Shown: piece after piece, positions 8,109 through 17,679 of the stretch
Position numbering within the stretch: position 1 is the first letter of the stretch
Layout of the letters: every line of letters starts with the position of its first letter
From: Desulfonispora thiosulfatigenes DSM 11270
GTDB taxonomy: Bacteria > Bacillota > Peptococcia > Peptococcales > Desulfonisporaceae
NCBI RefSeq assembly: GCF_900176035.1
Contig: NZ_FWWT01000021.1
Span: 1-64,000 of the forward strand
Direction: 5' to 3'
DNA: 64,000 nt
The notes under the pieces: generated by a model
Databases searched by the model: none
The model's input: the letters and a program-made list of their open reading frames with translations, nothing else
What the model was told of the DNA's origin: nothing
Translations under genes and position numbers: made by a program

Positions 8109-11100
8109 ATGCCAAAACGTACAGATATAAAGAAGGTATTAGTTATCGGATCTGGCCCTATTGTTATTGGACAGGCAGCTGAGTTTGACTATGCGGGTAC
8201 TCAGGCGTGCAGAACTTTAAAAGAAGAAGGAATTGAAGTTGTCTTAGTAAATAGTAATCCTGCTACAATAATGACCGATGAAAATATTGCTGATAGAATT
8301 TATATAGAACCCCTTACAATTGAATTCTTAGAAGAAATTATTTACAACGAAAGACCTCAAGGTTTATTACCAACTTTAGGAGGTCAGGTTGGACTTAATT
8401 TAGCTAAGGAATTAGCAGAAAAAGGGATTTTGGAACGAGCTGGAGTAGAGCTTTTAGGTACATCTCTAGAAGCTATTAAAAAAGCTGAAGATAGAGATTT
8501 ATTTAAAAATATGTTAGCTGAAATAAATGAGCCAGTACCAGAGAGTGATATCGTAAGTACTATTGATGATGCAATTTCCTTAGCAGAAAGAATTGGTTAT
8601 CCAATTATTGTTCGTCCTGCTTATACTTTAGGTGGATTAGGTGGAGGATTTGCAAATAATATTGATGAGTTAAAGGATATTGTTAGTAGAGGACTTAAAT
8701 ATAGCCCAATCAATCAAGTATTAATTGAAAAAAGTGTTAAGGGTTGGAAGGAAATAGAGTATGAGGTAATTCGTGATGGAAATGATACTTGTATCATTGT
8801 TTGTAATATGGAAAATATTGATCCTGTAGGAATTCATACAGGAGATAGTATAGTAGTTGCCCCTACTCAAACTTTATCAGATGTAGAGCATCAAACTTTA
8901 AGAAGTGCGTCTTTAAAAATTATTAGAGCTTTAGAAATAAAAGGTGGATGTAATATTCAGTTTGCACTTAATCCAGAAAGCCTTGAATATATAGTTATTG
9001 AAGTTAATCCAAGAGTTAGTCGTTCTAGTGCTCTTGCTTCTAAAGCAACAGGTTATCCAATTGCAAAGATAACGGCAAAAATTGCCTTAGGTTATAACTT
9101 AGATGAAATTAAAAATAGTGTTACTGGGAAAACTTTAGCATGTTTTGAACCAAGTATTGACTATATTGTAATTAAAATACCACGCTGGCCTTTTGATAAA
9201 TTTCAACCTGCAAATCGGACTTTAGGATCGCAAATGAAGGCAACCGGTGAAATAATGGCAATTGGTAGGAATTTTGAGTTAGCTCTTCAAAAAGGAATTA
9301 GATCTTTAGAGCTTGATGTAATAGGGCTTTTAAATCCACAATTTGCAGATATTGATAAAAAAGAGTTAGAAGAAAGAATAGTTAATGCAGATGATGAAAG
9401 ACTATTTTTACTTGGGGAAGCTTTCAAAAGAAAATATACTATCCAAGAAATTCATGATTTGACTAAAATAGATTTATTTTTCTTAAGAAAGTTTGAAAAG
9501 CTAGTTAATTTTGAATTAAATTTGGCTGCTAAAGAATTAAATGCAGAGAATGTTTTAGAAGCTAAAAAGTTAGGATTTAGTGATAATCAATTAGCTTCTG
9601 TATGGAAAGTAGAAGAAGAGGAAATTTTAAAAGTTCGTAAAGATAACAGTATCGAGAGTGTATTTAAAATAGTAGATACTTGTGCTGGTGAATTTGAGGC
9701 TGTTACTCCATATTATTACTCAAGTTTTGATGAAGAAGATGAATTTGAATATGTAGATGAAGAAAAAGTAATTGTTTTAGGAAGTGGTCCAATTAGAATA
9801 GGTCAAGGTATTGAATTTGACTATTGTTCAGTACATTCAGCTTGGGCTTTAAAGGAAGCAGGAATAAAATCAATTGTAATTAATAATAATCCTGAAACTG
9901 TAAGTACAGATTTTGATACCTCAGATAAATTATATTTTGAACCTTTAACCCCAGAAGATGTAATGAATATTATCGATAAAGAAAAACCAGCAGGAGTTAT
10001 TGTGCAATTTGGAGGACAAACAGCAATCAATTTAGCTCGTCCTTTAGTCTCAAAAGGAGTAAAAATCTTAGGTACATCTGTTGATGATATAGATATGGCT
10101 GAAGACCGTGAAAAATTTGATGATATTTTAGAAAAATTAGCGATACCTCGTCCACTTGGAAAAACTGCTAGAACAGTAGAAGAAGCAAAAAATATTGCTG
10201 AAACTTTAGGTTTTCCAGTATTAGTTCGTCCGTCTTATGTTTTAGGTGGCAGGGCTATGGAAATTGTATATTCTTTAGAAGAACTTGAAAACTATTTAGC
10301 TACAGCTGTAAAAGTATCCTCTAAGCATCCAGTTTTAGTAGATAGATATTTAATAGGTAAAGAAATAGAAGTAGATGCGATCTGTGATGGAGTAGATGTT
10401 TTAATACCAGGAATTATGGAACATATAGAAAGAGCAGGAGTTCACTCTGGAGATAGCACGGCTGTATATCCATCTTGGTCTTTAACATCTGAAGAAATGA
10501 AGAAACTAGAAGATTATACGAGAAAACTAGCATTAGAATTAAATATTAAAGGGCTTGTAAATATCCAATATGTTGTGCATAAAGAAGAGGTATATGTTAT
10601 TGAAGTAAATCCACGTTCAAGTAGAACAGTTCCTTATTTAAGTAAAGTAACGGGTATACCAATGGTTACTTTAGCAACAAAGATTATGCTTGGAAAAACT
10701 TTACCTGATTTAGGATATAAATATGGACTAGCTTCGAATAGAGATATTGTAGCAGTAAAAGTGCCCGTATTTTCATTTAATAAGTTAGTAGATGTCGAGA
10801 CATCTTTAGGACCTGAGATGAAGTCAACTGGTGAAGTTTTAGGAATTGATAAAACCTTTACTAAAGCCTTATATAAAGCTTTAATAGCAGCAGGATATGT
10901 TATTCCAAGACAAGGAACCCTTTTAGCAACAGTAGCAGATAAAGATAAAGAAGAAGCTTGGGTTCTGTTAGAAAGATTATCTCACTTAGGTTTTAAAATC
11001 ATGGCTACCGCTGGAACAGCTGAGTTTTTAAAACAAAAAGGTTTAGATGTAACTGTTGTAAATAAAATTACAGAAGGAACTCCTCATGTAGAAGATGTAA

Positions 11101-11306
11101 TTAAAAAGGGTCAAGTAGATTTAGTTATTAATACCTTAACTAAAGGAAAGACACCAGCACGTGATGGTTTTAGAATAAGAAGAGCAGCGGTTGAATTTAA
11201 TGTACCATGTCTAACATCTCTTGATTTAACTAAGGCAATTGTAGAAGTTTTAGAGTCGATGATAAGAGTTAAAGCGCTGCAAGATTATTCAAAGAAGGTG
11301 GACTAA
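8109..11306 (+). CDS. carB: Carbamoyl-phosphate synthase large subunit
   Basis: A 1065-residue CarB (about 1070 in Escherichia coli), which makes carbamoyl phosphate from bicarbonate, two ATP and ammonia. Two homologous ATP-grasp halves are clear: N-half, [20 protein letters not shown] (about 12-31); C-half, [19 protein letters not shown] (about 555-575). Metal/ATP residues are seen in [20 protein letters not shown] and [22 protein letters not shown]-terminal MGS-like allosteric domain (about 930-1065) includes [12 protein letters not shown]. The subunit looks fully functional, in contrast to its partner CarA. Confidence 0.97.
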   Translation: MPKRTDIKKVLVIGSGPIVIGQAAEFDYAGTQACRTLKEEGIEVVLVNSNPATIMTDENIADRIYIEPLTIEFLEEIIYNERPQGLLPTLGGQVGLNLAKELAEKGILERAGVELLGTSLEAIKKAEDRDLFKNMLAEINEPVPESDIVSTIDDAISLAERIGYPIIVRPAYTLGGLGGGFANNIDELKDIVSRGLKYSPINQVLIEKSVKGWKEIEYEVIRDGNDTCIIVCNMENIDPVGIHTGDSIVVAPTQTLSDVEHQTLRSASLKIIRALEIKGGCNIQFALNPESLEYIVIEVNPRVSRSSALASKATGYPIAKITAKIALGYNLDEIKNSVTGKTLACFEPSIDYIVIKIPRWPFDKFQPANRTLGSQMKATGEIMAIGRNFELALQKGIRSLELDVIGLLNPQFADIDKKELEERIVNADDERLFLLGEAFKRKYTIQEIHDLTKIDLFFLRKFEKLVNFELNLAAKELNAENVLEAKKLGFSDNQLASVWKVEEEEILKVRKDNSIESVFKIVDTCAGEFEAVTPYYYSSFDEEDEFEYVDEEKVIVLGSGPIRIGQGIEFDYCSVHSAWALKEAGIKSIVINNNPETVSTDFDTSDKLYFEPLTPEDVMNIIDKEKPAGVIVQFGGQTAINLARPLVSKGVKILGTSVDDIDMAEDREKFDDILEKLAIPRPLGKTARTVEEAKNIAETLGFPVLVRPSYVLGGRAMEIVYSLEELENYLATAVKVSSKHPVLVDRYLIGKEIEVDAICDGVDVLIPGIMEHIERAGVHSGDSTAVYPSWSLTSEEMKKLEDYTRKLALELNIKGLVNIQYVVHKEEVYVIEVNPRSSRTVPYLSKVTGIPMVTLATKIMLGKTLPDLGYKYGLASNRDIVAVKVPVFSFNKLVDVETSLGPEMKSTGEVLGIDKTFTKALYKALIAAGYVIPRQGTLLATVADKDKEEAWVLLERLSHLGFKIMATAGTAEFLKQKGLDVTVVNKITEGTPHVEDVIKKGQVDLVINTLTKGKTPARDGFRIRRAAVEFNVPCLTSLDLTKAIVEVLESMIRVKALQDYSKKVD

Positions 11307-12080
11307 ATGAAGTTAATAACTGCTAAGGTTATTAATCAAGTGAAAATAGCAAAGGATCAATTTGTACTAAGACTATATTGCCCTGATATAGTCTTAGCTG
11401 CAAAGCCTGGTCAATTTATTACCTTAAAAATACATGAACAACCTTTATTAAGAAGACCATTTAGTATTCATTATATAGATAAAGAAAAAGGTTATTTAGA
11501 AATATTTTATCAAGTAGTGGGAAGGACGACAAAAGATTTAAGTAATTTAAGTGAAGATGCTGATGTTTCACTCCTTGGTCCACTAGGAAATGGATTTACT
11601 TTAAAAGAAAATAGTAAAGCTTTATTAATAGGTGGGGGACTAGGACAAGCTCCTTTAAGATTTTTAGCTACGGAATTAAAGTTATTAAACACTGAGGTAG
11701 AAGTCCTACTAGGAGCTAGACATGAAGAAGGTTTGAAGAATTTAGAGTGTTTTATGGATCAGACAGGTAATATTCACTGCGCAACAGAAGATGGTAGTAA
11801 GGGAGTAAAAGGCTTTGTAACAGAAGTTTTACCAGATATTATTAAAGAATTTAAACCCGATATTATTTATACTTGTGGTCCAATTCCAATGCTTAAGGCA
11901 ATCAAGGAAATTGCAACTAAAAGTCAAATCTTATGTCAAATTTCTTTAGAAAAAACCATGGCTTGTGGAATAGGAGTTTGCTTAGGATGTACCTGTAAGA
12001 GTAAAAATGATGAAAAATACCCTAAGGTTTGTATAGATGGGCCTGTATTTTGGGCGGAGGGGGTAGATATAGATGAGTAA
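11307..12080 (+). CDS. pyrK: Dihydroorotate dehydrogenase electron-transfer subunit
   Basis: A 257-residue PyrK that passes electrons from PyrD to NAD+ through FAD and a 2Fe-2S cluster. The FAD-binding motif LLRRPFSIHYI is near residue 50 and an NAD-binding GGGLGQAPL is near 110. The cluster ligands are Cys220, Cys225, Cys228 and Cys242 (C-x4-C-x2-C-x13-C). The ATG directly follows the carB stop and the 3' end overlaps pyrD by 8 bp, as in many Firmicutes where PyrK and PyrDB form a heterotetramer. Confidence 0.96.
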   Translation: MKLITAKVINQVKIAKDQFVLRLYCPDIVLAAKPGQFITLKIHEQPLLRRPFSIHYIDKEKGYLEIFYQVVGRTTKDLSNLSEDADVSLLGPLGNGFTLKENSKALLIGGGLGQAPLRFLATELKLLNTEVEVLLGARHEEGLKNLECFMDQTGNIHCATEDGSKGVKGFVTEVLPDIIKEFKPDIIYTCGPIPMLKAIKEIATKSQILCQISLEKTMACGIGVCLGCTCKSKNDEKYPKVCIDGPVFWAEGVDIDE

Positions 12081-12993
12081 GGTTAATCTTAGTCAGACCA
12101 TGATGGGAATTAATTTTGAAAATCCTGTTTTAACTGCCTCTGGTACCTATGGATTTGGAACTGAATATAATGAGATTATCGATGTAAGTAAATTAGGTGG
12201 TATTGTTTCTAAAGGATTAACCTTAGAATCACGTAAAGGCAATCCCGGCGTCAGGCTAAAGGAAACTCCCTCTGGTTTATTAAATTGCATCGGACTAGAA
12301 AACCCTGGTGTAGAAAAATTTATTACAGATTACTTACCTAAAATGATAAAATTAAATACGAAAATTATTGCAAATATTTCCGGAAATACCCTAGATGATT
12401 ATAAATTAATTGCTGAAAAGTTAGATTTAAATGAAATAAATGCTCTTGAAGTAAATATTTCTTGTCCTAATGTAAAGGCTGGGGGTATGGCCTTTGGCAC
12501 AGATGCGAAAATGGTTGAAAAAGTTACAAATACAGTAAAATCAGCAACTAGTTTACCAGTAATAGTTAAACTTAGTCCTAATGTCACAGATATAACTGAA
12601 ATGGCTCTAGCTGCTGAAAGTGGGGGAGCTGATGGCTTAGCTTTAATTAATACTTTATTAGGAATGTCAGTTGATATAAATAGACAAAAACCAAGCCTTG
12701 GAAATGTTTTTGGAGGTTTGTCAGGTCCAGCTATTAAACCAGTTGCTTTAAGAATGGTATGGCAGGTTTTTCAAAAGGTTAATATACCGATAATTGGGCT
12801 GGGTGGAATTAGCAAATGGGAAGATGCAGTTGAATTTATGTTAGCAGGTGCTTCACTTGTTATGGTGGGAACAAGTAATTTTAGTAATCCTTTAGCACCT
12901 TTAGAAATAATCGAGGGAATAGAAAAATATTGTGAAAAAAATAATCTTAGTTCAGTGAGTGATTTAATTGGACTTGCCCAGAAGGGAGAATAA
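12073..12993 (+). CDS. pyrD: Dihydroorotate dehydrogenase B catalytic subunit
   Basis: A 306-residue class 1B enzyme that oxidises dihydroorotate to orotate with FMN. Catalytic Cys131 lies in NISCPNVKAGG; phosphate and FMN-binding loops include GGLSGPAIKPVALRM and IPIIGLGGISKWEDA. It belongs to the NAD-dependent PyrDB type, in agreement with the overlapping pyrK. The length is normal. Confidence 0.97.
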   Translation: MSKVNLSQTMMGINFENPVLTASGTYGFGTEYNEIIDVSKLGGIVSKGLTLESRKGNPGVRLKETPSGLLNCIGLENPGVEKFITDYLPKMIKLNTKIIANISGNTLDDYKLIAEKLDLNEINALEVNISCPNVKAGGMAFGTDAKMVEKVTNTVKSATSLPVIVKLSPNVTDITEMALAAESGGADGLALINTLLGMSVDINRQKPSLGNVFGGLSGPAIKPVALRMVWQVFQKVNIPIIGLGGISKWEDAVEFMLAGASLVMVGTSNFSNPLAPLEIIEGIEKYCEKNNLSSVSDLIGLAQKGE

Positions 12994-12994
12994 A

Positions 12995-13705
12995 ATGAGC
13001 AGTAAATTAATAGTAGCTTTAGATGTTAATGATTTAAATGAAGCCAAAAATTTAGTTACAGTATTAGGTGATTCAGTTAATTATTATAAAGTAGGATTAG
13101 AACTTTTCTTAAATACTGGGGGCAAAGTATTAGAGTTTTTAAAAGATCAAAAGAAGAAAATATTTTTAGACCTAAAGTTTCATGACATTCCAAATACAGT
13201 AGCTCAGGCAGCTAAATGGGCTACTACTTTAGGTGTAGATATGTTTAATGTGCACGCTTCAGGTGGACGAGAAATGTTACAAAAAGTAAGTGAAGTAGTA
13301 TCAGAAACAGCGAAAGCTCAAAAAATAGATAAACCATTAGTTATTGCAGTGACTATTTTAACAAGTTTTAATGAAGAAGGAATCACAGAAGTAGGTTATA
13401 ACGGTTCGATAGAAAATTTAGCTACTAATTTAGCTAAGCTTACTAAAGAAGGTGGTTTAGATGGTGTGGTATGTTCACCTAAAGAAGTAGAAAATATTAA
13501 AAAAGTATGTGGACGAGAATTTATTACGGTATGTCCTGGGGTAAGACCTAAGTGGTCTGTTAGTGGAGACCAAAAAAGAATCATGACTCCTAAAGATGCC
13601 ATAGAAATTGGTGCTGATTTTTTAGTAGTTGGTCGACCAATTACTAAAAGTAATGACCCTTATGAAGCAGCAATGAAAATAATAAATGAAATGGAGCAAA
13701 TATAA
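12995..13705 (+). CDS. pyrF: Orotidine 5'-phosphate decarboxylase
   Basis: A 236-residue type I OMP decarboxylase, the last step to UMP. The catalytic array Asp59-Lys61-Asp64 is in FLDLKFHDIPNT, and the phosphate-gripping CPGVRP is present. The ATG at 12995 was chosen: it has GGGAG upstream and starts MSSKLIVALD as in relatives. It lies 1 bp after pyrD, and its stop overlaps the pyrE start (TAATG). Confidence 0.96.
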   Translation: MSSKLIVALDVNDLNEAKNLVTVLGDSVNYYKVGLELFLNTGGKVLEFLKDQKKKIFLDLKFHDIPNTVAQAAKWATTLGVDMFNVHASGGREMLQKVSEVVSETAKAQKIDKPLVIAVTILTSFNEEGITEVGYNGSIENLATNLAKLTKEGGLDGVVCSPKEVENIKKVCGREFITVCPGVRPKWSVSGDQKRIMTPKDAIEIGADFLVVGRPITKSNDPYEAAMKIINEMEQI

Positions 13706-14277
13706 TGTTAAATGAAAAAGAAATTATTACATTATTAAGAGAAACAAATGCACTTATAGACGGACATTTTTTATTAAGCTCAGGATTACATAGTGAATCG
13801 TATGTACAATGTGCTTTATTATTAAAAGATCCTAAAATAGCCGAAAAAATTTGTACCGATTTAGCAGATAAATTTAGAAATGAGAAAATAGATTTAGTAG
13901 TAGGTCCTGCTTTAGGTGGTGTTATAGTTGCCTATGAGGTTGCAAGACAACTAGGGGTTCCTAATATTTTTGCCGAAAGAGAAAATGGTCAAATGACTTT
14001 AAGACGTGGATTTAGTGTAGAAAAAGGTAAAAATGTTTTAGTTATTGAAGATGTAATTACAACAGGTGGATCTTCTCAGGAAGTAGTTGAACTTTTAGAG
14101 AGTATGGGGGCAAATGTTATAGCAGCAGGTTCAATTATAGATCGAAGTAAAGGCGAAGTTAAATTAACGGTGCCATTTAAATCTTTATTAAAGCTTGATA
14201 TTAAAACTTATACTAAAGAAAAATGTCCTTTATGTGCTGATGGGACTGAAGCAATAAAGCCAGGTAGTAGACGATAA
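13705..14277 (+). CDS. pyrE: Orotate phosphoribosyltransferase
   Basis: A 190-residue enzyme that joins orotate to PRPP. The PRPP-binding motif VLVIEDVITTGGSS is at residues 111-124, and GPALGGVIVAYEVAR holds the pyrophosphate loop. The C-terminal CPLCADGTEAIKPGSR contains two cysteines, as in the clostridial and archaeal-like PyrE subgroup. It is the last gene of the pyr operon, followed by a terminator. Confidence 0.96.
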   Translation: MLNEKEIITLLRETNALIDGHFLLSSGLHSESYVQCALLLKDPKIAEKICTDLADKFRNEKIDLVVGPALGGVIVAYEVARQLGVPNIFAERENGQMTLRRGFSVEKGKNVLVIEDVITTGGSSQEVVELLESMGANVIAAGSIIDRSKGEVKLTVPFKSLLKLDIKTYTKEKCPLCADGTEAIKPGSRR

Positions 14278-14305
14278 TCTGTAAAATTCAAAACTAATGT
14301 TTTAT

Positions 14306-14337
14306 CAAAGTGCACTTTGAGGAGTGCATTTTATTTT
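14306..14337 (+). terminator. Terminator of the pyr operon
   Basis: AAGTGCAC / GTGCATTT (one G-T pair) with a TTTGAGGA loop, followed by a T-rich tail. Confidence 0.75.
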
Positions 14338-14389
14338 TACTTGTTGTATTATATAAATAAAGAATAAAATTATCTTAAAGGTGAAACAG

Positions 14390-15997
14390 ATGACCCATGA
14401 CCTAGAACGAAAAAGAATCATCAATAATTACATAATGAAGGCACAAATTGTATTTTTTGCGATATCCACTGTAATTTTATTAAAGTCGCAACAGTTAGAA
14501 TACGATGGTTTGATATTGAAAAGTTATTTAACCATAATTTTTATGATTAGTTTTTTGATCGGTATTTCTCTAGTTAGCTTAAGCTATCAAAATAGTTCCA
14601 TTACATATAACAAAATATATACCTTTTTAATAATAATTAATTTAATTATCATAAATATTACAATTATGTATACGAATATTTATGAAATAAGGTTTTTATA
14701 TTTAATCCCTGTTATAATTTGTGCAACAACCTTTTGTGTCTGGGTGAGTATTTTTTTATCAATTTTTATTGGAATTATAAATATAACTATAATCCAAAGT
14801 CTTACTAAAATCTTGTATCCTTTTAACTATACGTATGAAACAGATATTATCTTTACCGGAATTTTAATCCTCTTAGCTTGGTTAATTAGTACAGAATTTG
14901 AGGTCGAAAAAAATTTAAGAATGAAATTAATGGAAACTAAGGTTACCTTATATAAGAATAAAGTATTATTAGAAACCTTAATTAATGAAATTTCTATGGG
15001 GGTATTTGTCATAGATGGACAAGGTAAATTTGTCCATGTGAACAAACAAGCAATAAAAATACTAGGTATATATACTAGTTATGAAGATTTAATCAGTGTC
15101 CATTATAAAAAATTTTTAATGGACATCAATCTTAAGTATCCCTATACTGACTCACTAGTTTATAAAGTTTTACATGAAAAGCAAGAAAAACTACACGATA
15201 CTACAATATATAATAATAAACTATTAGAGCTAGTTTGCCAGCCTGTTTATGAAAAGAATATCCTAAAATATGCTATATTAACATTTTCAGATATTACTAA
15301 TGAAGAAAAGATTAGAGAAAAGGTAGCTTCTTTTGAGCGATTAGAAGCAATTAATCAAACCGTAGCAAGTGTTGCCCATGAAATTAAAAACCCTTTAACC
15401 ACGATTAAAGGATTTTTAGATTTAAGTCTTAAATCTAATATTGATTTAGATAAAAGCCAGTTAACCTTACTTACTTCAGAGGTTGACAGATGTATCACTA
15501 TTGCAAGTGATTTTTTAGCGTGTACAAAAAAGTCTAATCAGGCTAAAAAGATTTTAAATTTAGAAAAAATAATACGAAATCATTCCTTATTACTGGAAAA
15601 GGATGCCTTATTTAATCAAGTGAAATTAGATTTAAAGCTTGACGAGGTTTCTAATCTTTTAATATATGAAAATGAAATAAAACAATTATTACTTAATCTT
15701 ACTCGAAATTCAATTGAGGCAATGGAGCAGGGAGGTAAATTAATTATAAGTTTAAACGAAGACAAAGACCACGTTTATCTAAAGATAAAGGATAATGGAA
15801 AAGGAATCCCTGAAGAGGTCTTAGAAAAATTAGGTACGCCATTTTTAACGACAAAAGAAAATGGAACAGGGCTTGGCATGACAATTTGTTATCAAATAGC
15901 AGAAAGAAATAACGCAAAACTGACAATTAACTCAGGTCAAGGATTAGGTACAGAAATAACAGTTAGTTTTTTAAAGGAAGGATTAATGCATGAATAA
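14390..15997 (+). CDS. Membrane sensor histidine kinase with PAS domain (sporulation-kinase type)
   Basis: A 535-residue kinase. Five or six hydrophobic segments fill residues 15-170. A PAS-like domain (about 195-310) contains IDGQGKFVHVNKQAIKILGI. HisKA has phospho-acceptor His330 in VAHEIKNPLTTIKGF, and HATPase_c has N-box NLTRNSIEAME, DNGKGIP and GTGLGMTICYQIA. No response regulator is adjacent, so it resembles orphan KinA-E-type kinases feeding a phosphorelay or Spo0A (inference). The ATG at 14390 was preferred over the GTG at 14381 because AAAGGTG then serves as ribosome site. The 3' end overlaps the next gene by 8 bp. Confidence 0.88.
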   Translation: MTHDLERKRIINNYIMKAQIVFFAISTVILLKSQQLEYDGLILKSYLTIIFMISFLIGISLVSLSYQNSSITYNKIYTFLIIINLIIINITIMYTNIYEIRFLYLIPVIICATTFCVWVSIFLSIFIGIINITIIQSLTKILYPFNYTYETDIIFTGILILLAWLISTEFEVEKNLRMKLMETKVTLYKNKVLLETLINEISMGVFVIDGQGKFVHVNKQAIKILGIYTSYEDLISVHYKKFLMDINLKYPYTDSLVYKVLHEKQEKLHDTTIYNNKLLELVCQPVYEKNILKYAILTFSDITNEEKIREKVASFERLEAINQTVASVAHEIKNPLTTIKGFLDLSLKSNIDLDKSQLTLLTSEVDRCITIASDFLACTKKSNQAKKILNLEKIIRNHSLLLEKDALFNQVKLDLKLDEVSNLLIYENEIKQLLLNLTRNSIEAMEQGGKLIISLNEDKDHVYLKIKDNGKGIPEEVLEKLGTPFLTTKENGTGLGMTICYQIAERNNAKLTINSGQGLGTEITVSFLKEGLMHE

Positions 15998-16463
15998 TCT
16001 ACCATTAGTTGTATTGATTTTTCAAATAATTCCCGAAAGTATAGCAATGATTTTTTTAGCAACTTCTATCTTGAATAACTGGATAGCAGAAAAAAAATAT
16101 ATACTTTTTATTTTTGGAGTGCTTGAAGGATTATTTATATTTTTTTTAAAGACAATTTCAATATCTTTTGGTGTACATACTATTATAGCAATTTTTTCTC
16201 TCGCGTTATGGATTTATTTTATAACTAAAAAATCTTTTACAATTTGTATATTAAGTGCCTCTATAGTAAGTATTATTTTGATGATTCTAGAATTAATTGT
16301 TGTTGAAATAAGTATTAATTTTTTTGGATTAGAAGTACAATATATCTTGAATAATTATCCTTTAAGGATAATCCTAGGTTCACCTCAGATTTTAATACTT
16401 TTCTTATTAGGGGTAATTTTAAATAAAATATTTTGGAAAAAACGAACTAATAAATTGAACTAA
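15990..16463 (+). CDS. Small polytopic membrane protein coupled to the sensor kinase
   Basis: A 157-residue protein, almost entirely hydrophobic, with about five transmembrane segments (roughly 5-27, 33-55, 60-78, 84-107 and 125-147) and a short basic tail (KIFWKKRTNKLN). I do not recognise a named family. The layout resembles the five-helix membrane part found fused to some clostridial GHKL/Spo0B-like kinases, but no kinase domain follows here. The 8-bp overlap with the preceding kinase gene suggests coupled translation and a shared signalling role (inference). Confidence 0.7.
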   Translation: MNNLPLVVLIFQIIPESIAMIFLATSILNNWIAEKKYILFIFGVLEGLFIFFLKTISISFGVHTIIAIFSLALWIYFITKKSFTICILSASIVSIILMILELIVVEISINFFGLEVQYILNNYPLRIILGSPQILILFLLGVILNKIFWKKRTNKLN

Positions 16464-16467
16464 AATT

Positions 16468-16497
16468 TTAATCCTGTATATTACAGGATTTTTTTTA
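16468..16497 (+). terminator. Terminator of the kinase/membrane-protein operon
   Basis: A 9-bp hairpin, AATCCTGTA / TACAGGATT, with a TAT loop and eight T. Confidence 0.9.
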
Positions 16498-16525
16498 TAA
16501 AATGTAAGTTAAAGGAGATTTAACT

Positions 16526-17248
16526 ATGAACAAAGAAAAGGAAGAAGTATATATAAAAAAACTATTTAATAAAATGGCCAGCCATTATAATTTTACAACG
16601 ATTGTGTTAACCCTTGGGATATTTCCATTAATCCAAAATTATATGTTACGAAAATCAAATTTAAAAACTGGTGATAATGTTATAGATATATGTTGTGGTA
16701 CAGGTAAGCTTAGTTTGAAAATAGCCAAAAGAGTGGGCGATGGGGGTAAAGTAGTAGGAATTGACTTTTCAAGTAAAATGTTAGATGTTGGTAGATTGAT
16801 GATGAAAAATAAAAGTATAAAAAATGTAGAGTTTATTGAAGGAAATGCACTAGATCTCCCTTTTTCAAATAATAACTTTGAAATAGCAATTAATAGTTTT
16901 GCTTTAAGAAATGTTTTAAATATCAAAAAGTCTATTGAAGAAATGTCTAGGGTAGTAAAAAGCGGAGGTCAGGTTGTCTGCTTAGAAGCAGCAATTCCGA
17001 CAAATAAAATCTTATTACAAGGTTTTAATCTGATTTTCTTTAAGATCATCCCATTCTTTGCAAAAATAATTAATAAGGTCAAAGATAATGACAAATATTT
17101 TGATTATTTATGGCTTATTAAGTCTTTTAAAGAGTTCCCAAGCCAAACAGAAATTAAAAATATGTACATAAATGCAGGTTTAGTAGAAGTAAAGAGTTTT
17201 AGTTTAATTGGTGGGCTTTTTACAGTTTACCTAGGTCAAAAGAGGTGA
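16526..17248 (+). CDS. menG: Demethylmenaquinone methyltransferase (UbiE/MenG family)
   Basis: A 240-residue class I SAM methyltransferase of the UbiE/MenG family, which methylates demethylmenaquinone. SAM motif I is VIDICCGTGKLSLKIA (about 52-67) and motif II is GIDFSSKMLDVGR. The family signature NSFALRNVLNIKKSIEEMSR and the post-motif GGQVVCLEAAIP are present. AAAGGAG precedes the ATG. It stands alone with no other men genes nearby; related SAM methyltransferases are the alternative. Confidence 0.85.
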   Translation: MNKEKEEVYIKKLFNKMASHYNFTTIVLTLGIFPLIQNYMLRKSNLKTGDNVIDICCGTGKLSLKIAKRVGDGGKVVGIDFSSKMLDVGRLMMKNKSIKNVEFIEGNALDLPFSNNNFEIAINSFALRNVLNIKKSIEEMSRVVKSGGQVVCLEAAIPTNKILLQGFNLIFFKIIPFFAKIINKVKDNDKYFDYLWLIKSFKEFPSQTEIKNMYINAGLVEVKSFSLIGGLFTVYLGQKR

Positions 17249-17314
17249 AAAGATGTAGATAGAAGCAAAAAATAGTACAAAAAATAAAATGACGTAAAAA
17301 TGTATGTGGAAGTA

Positions 17315-17358
17315 AAAGAGGCAGTAAATTTTATAAAATTTACTGCCTCTTTTCATTA
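17315..17358. terminator. Terminator between menG and the DUF1540 gene
   Basis: A near-perfect 18-20 bp palindrome (AAAAGAGGCAGTAAATTT with its complement), T-flanked on both strands, between converging genes. Confidence 0.88.
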
Positions 17359-17410
17359 AATTCAGAAAAATATTATTTTAACAAAGTGTGATACTTTCTA
17401 TTCTACTTAG

Positions 17411-17578
17411 TTAGCTTAAAGAATTTTTGGGTTTAAAAGTTTGACAAACTGTATCATCACTTGTAGAGACAGACATATTTTGAGAAGCTGATACTACCTC
17501 AATACTTTCAGCATTACACATACCTGATTTATTATAAGCACATTCTCCAACCTTACATCTAATGTTATCACATTTCAT
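17411..17578 (-). CDS. DUF1540 cysteine-rich mini-protein
   Basis: A 55-residue protein. Its N-terminal half shows the DUF1540 cysteine pattern: C3, C8 and C13 in MKCDNIRCKVGECAYN, then C21 in GMCNAESIEV, plus a later C45 before QTFKP. AGGAGG stands 8 bp before the ATG. DUF1540 proteins are short, Cys-rich, common in spore-forming Clostridia and of unknown role; a metal-binding fold is likely. It is transcribed toward menG and shares its terminator. Confidence 0.82.
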   Translation of the reverse strand: MKCDNIRCKVGECAYNKSGMCNAESIEVVSASQNMSVSTSDDTVCQTFKPKNSLS

Positions 17579-17679
17579 TATAATCACCTCCTGATATTAA
17601 TATTTGCAGAAAATAAAATATTATGTAGTTTATTATATGTTAAATTTTATGGGAATAATAAAACAAGGAGGTAATTGGC

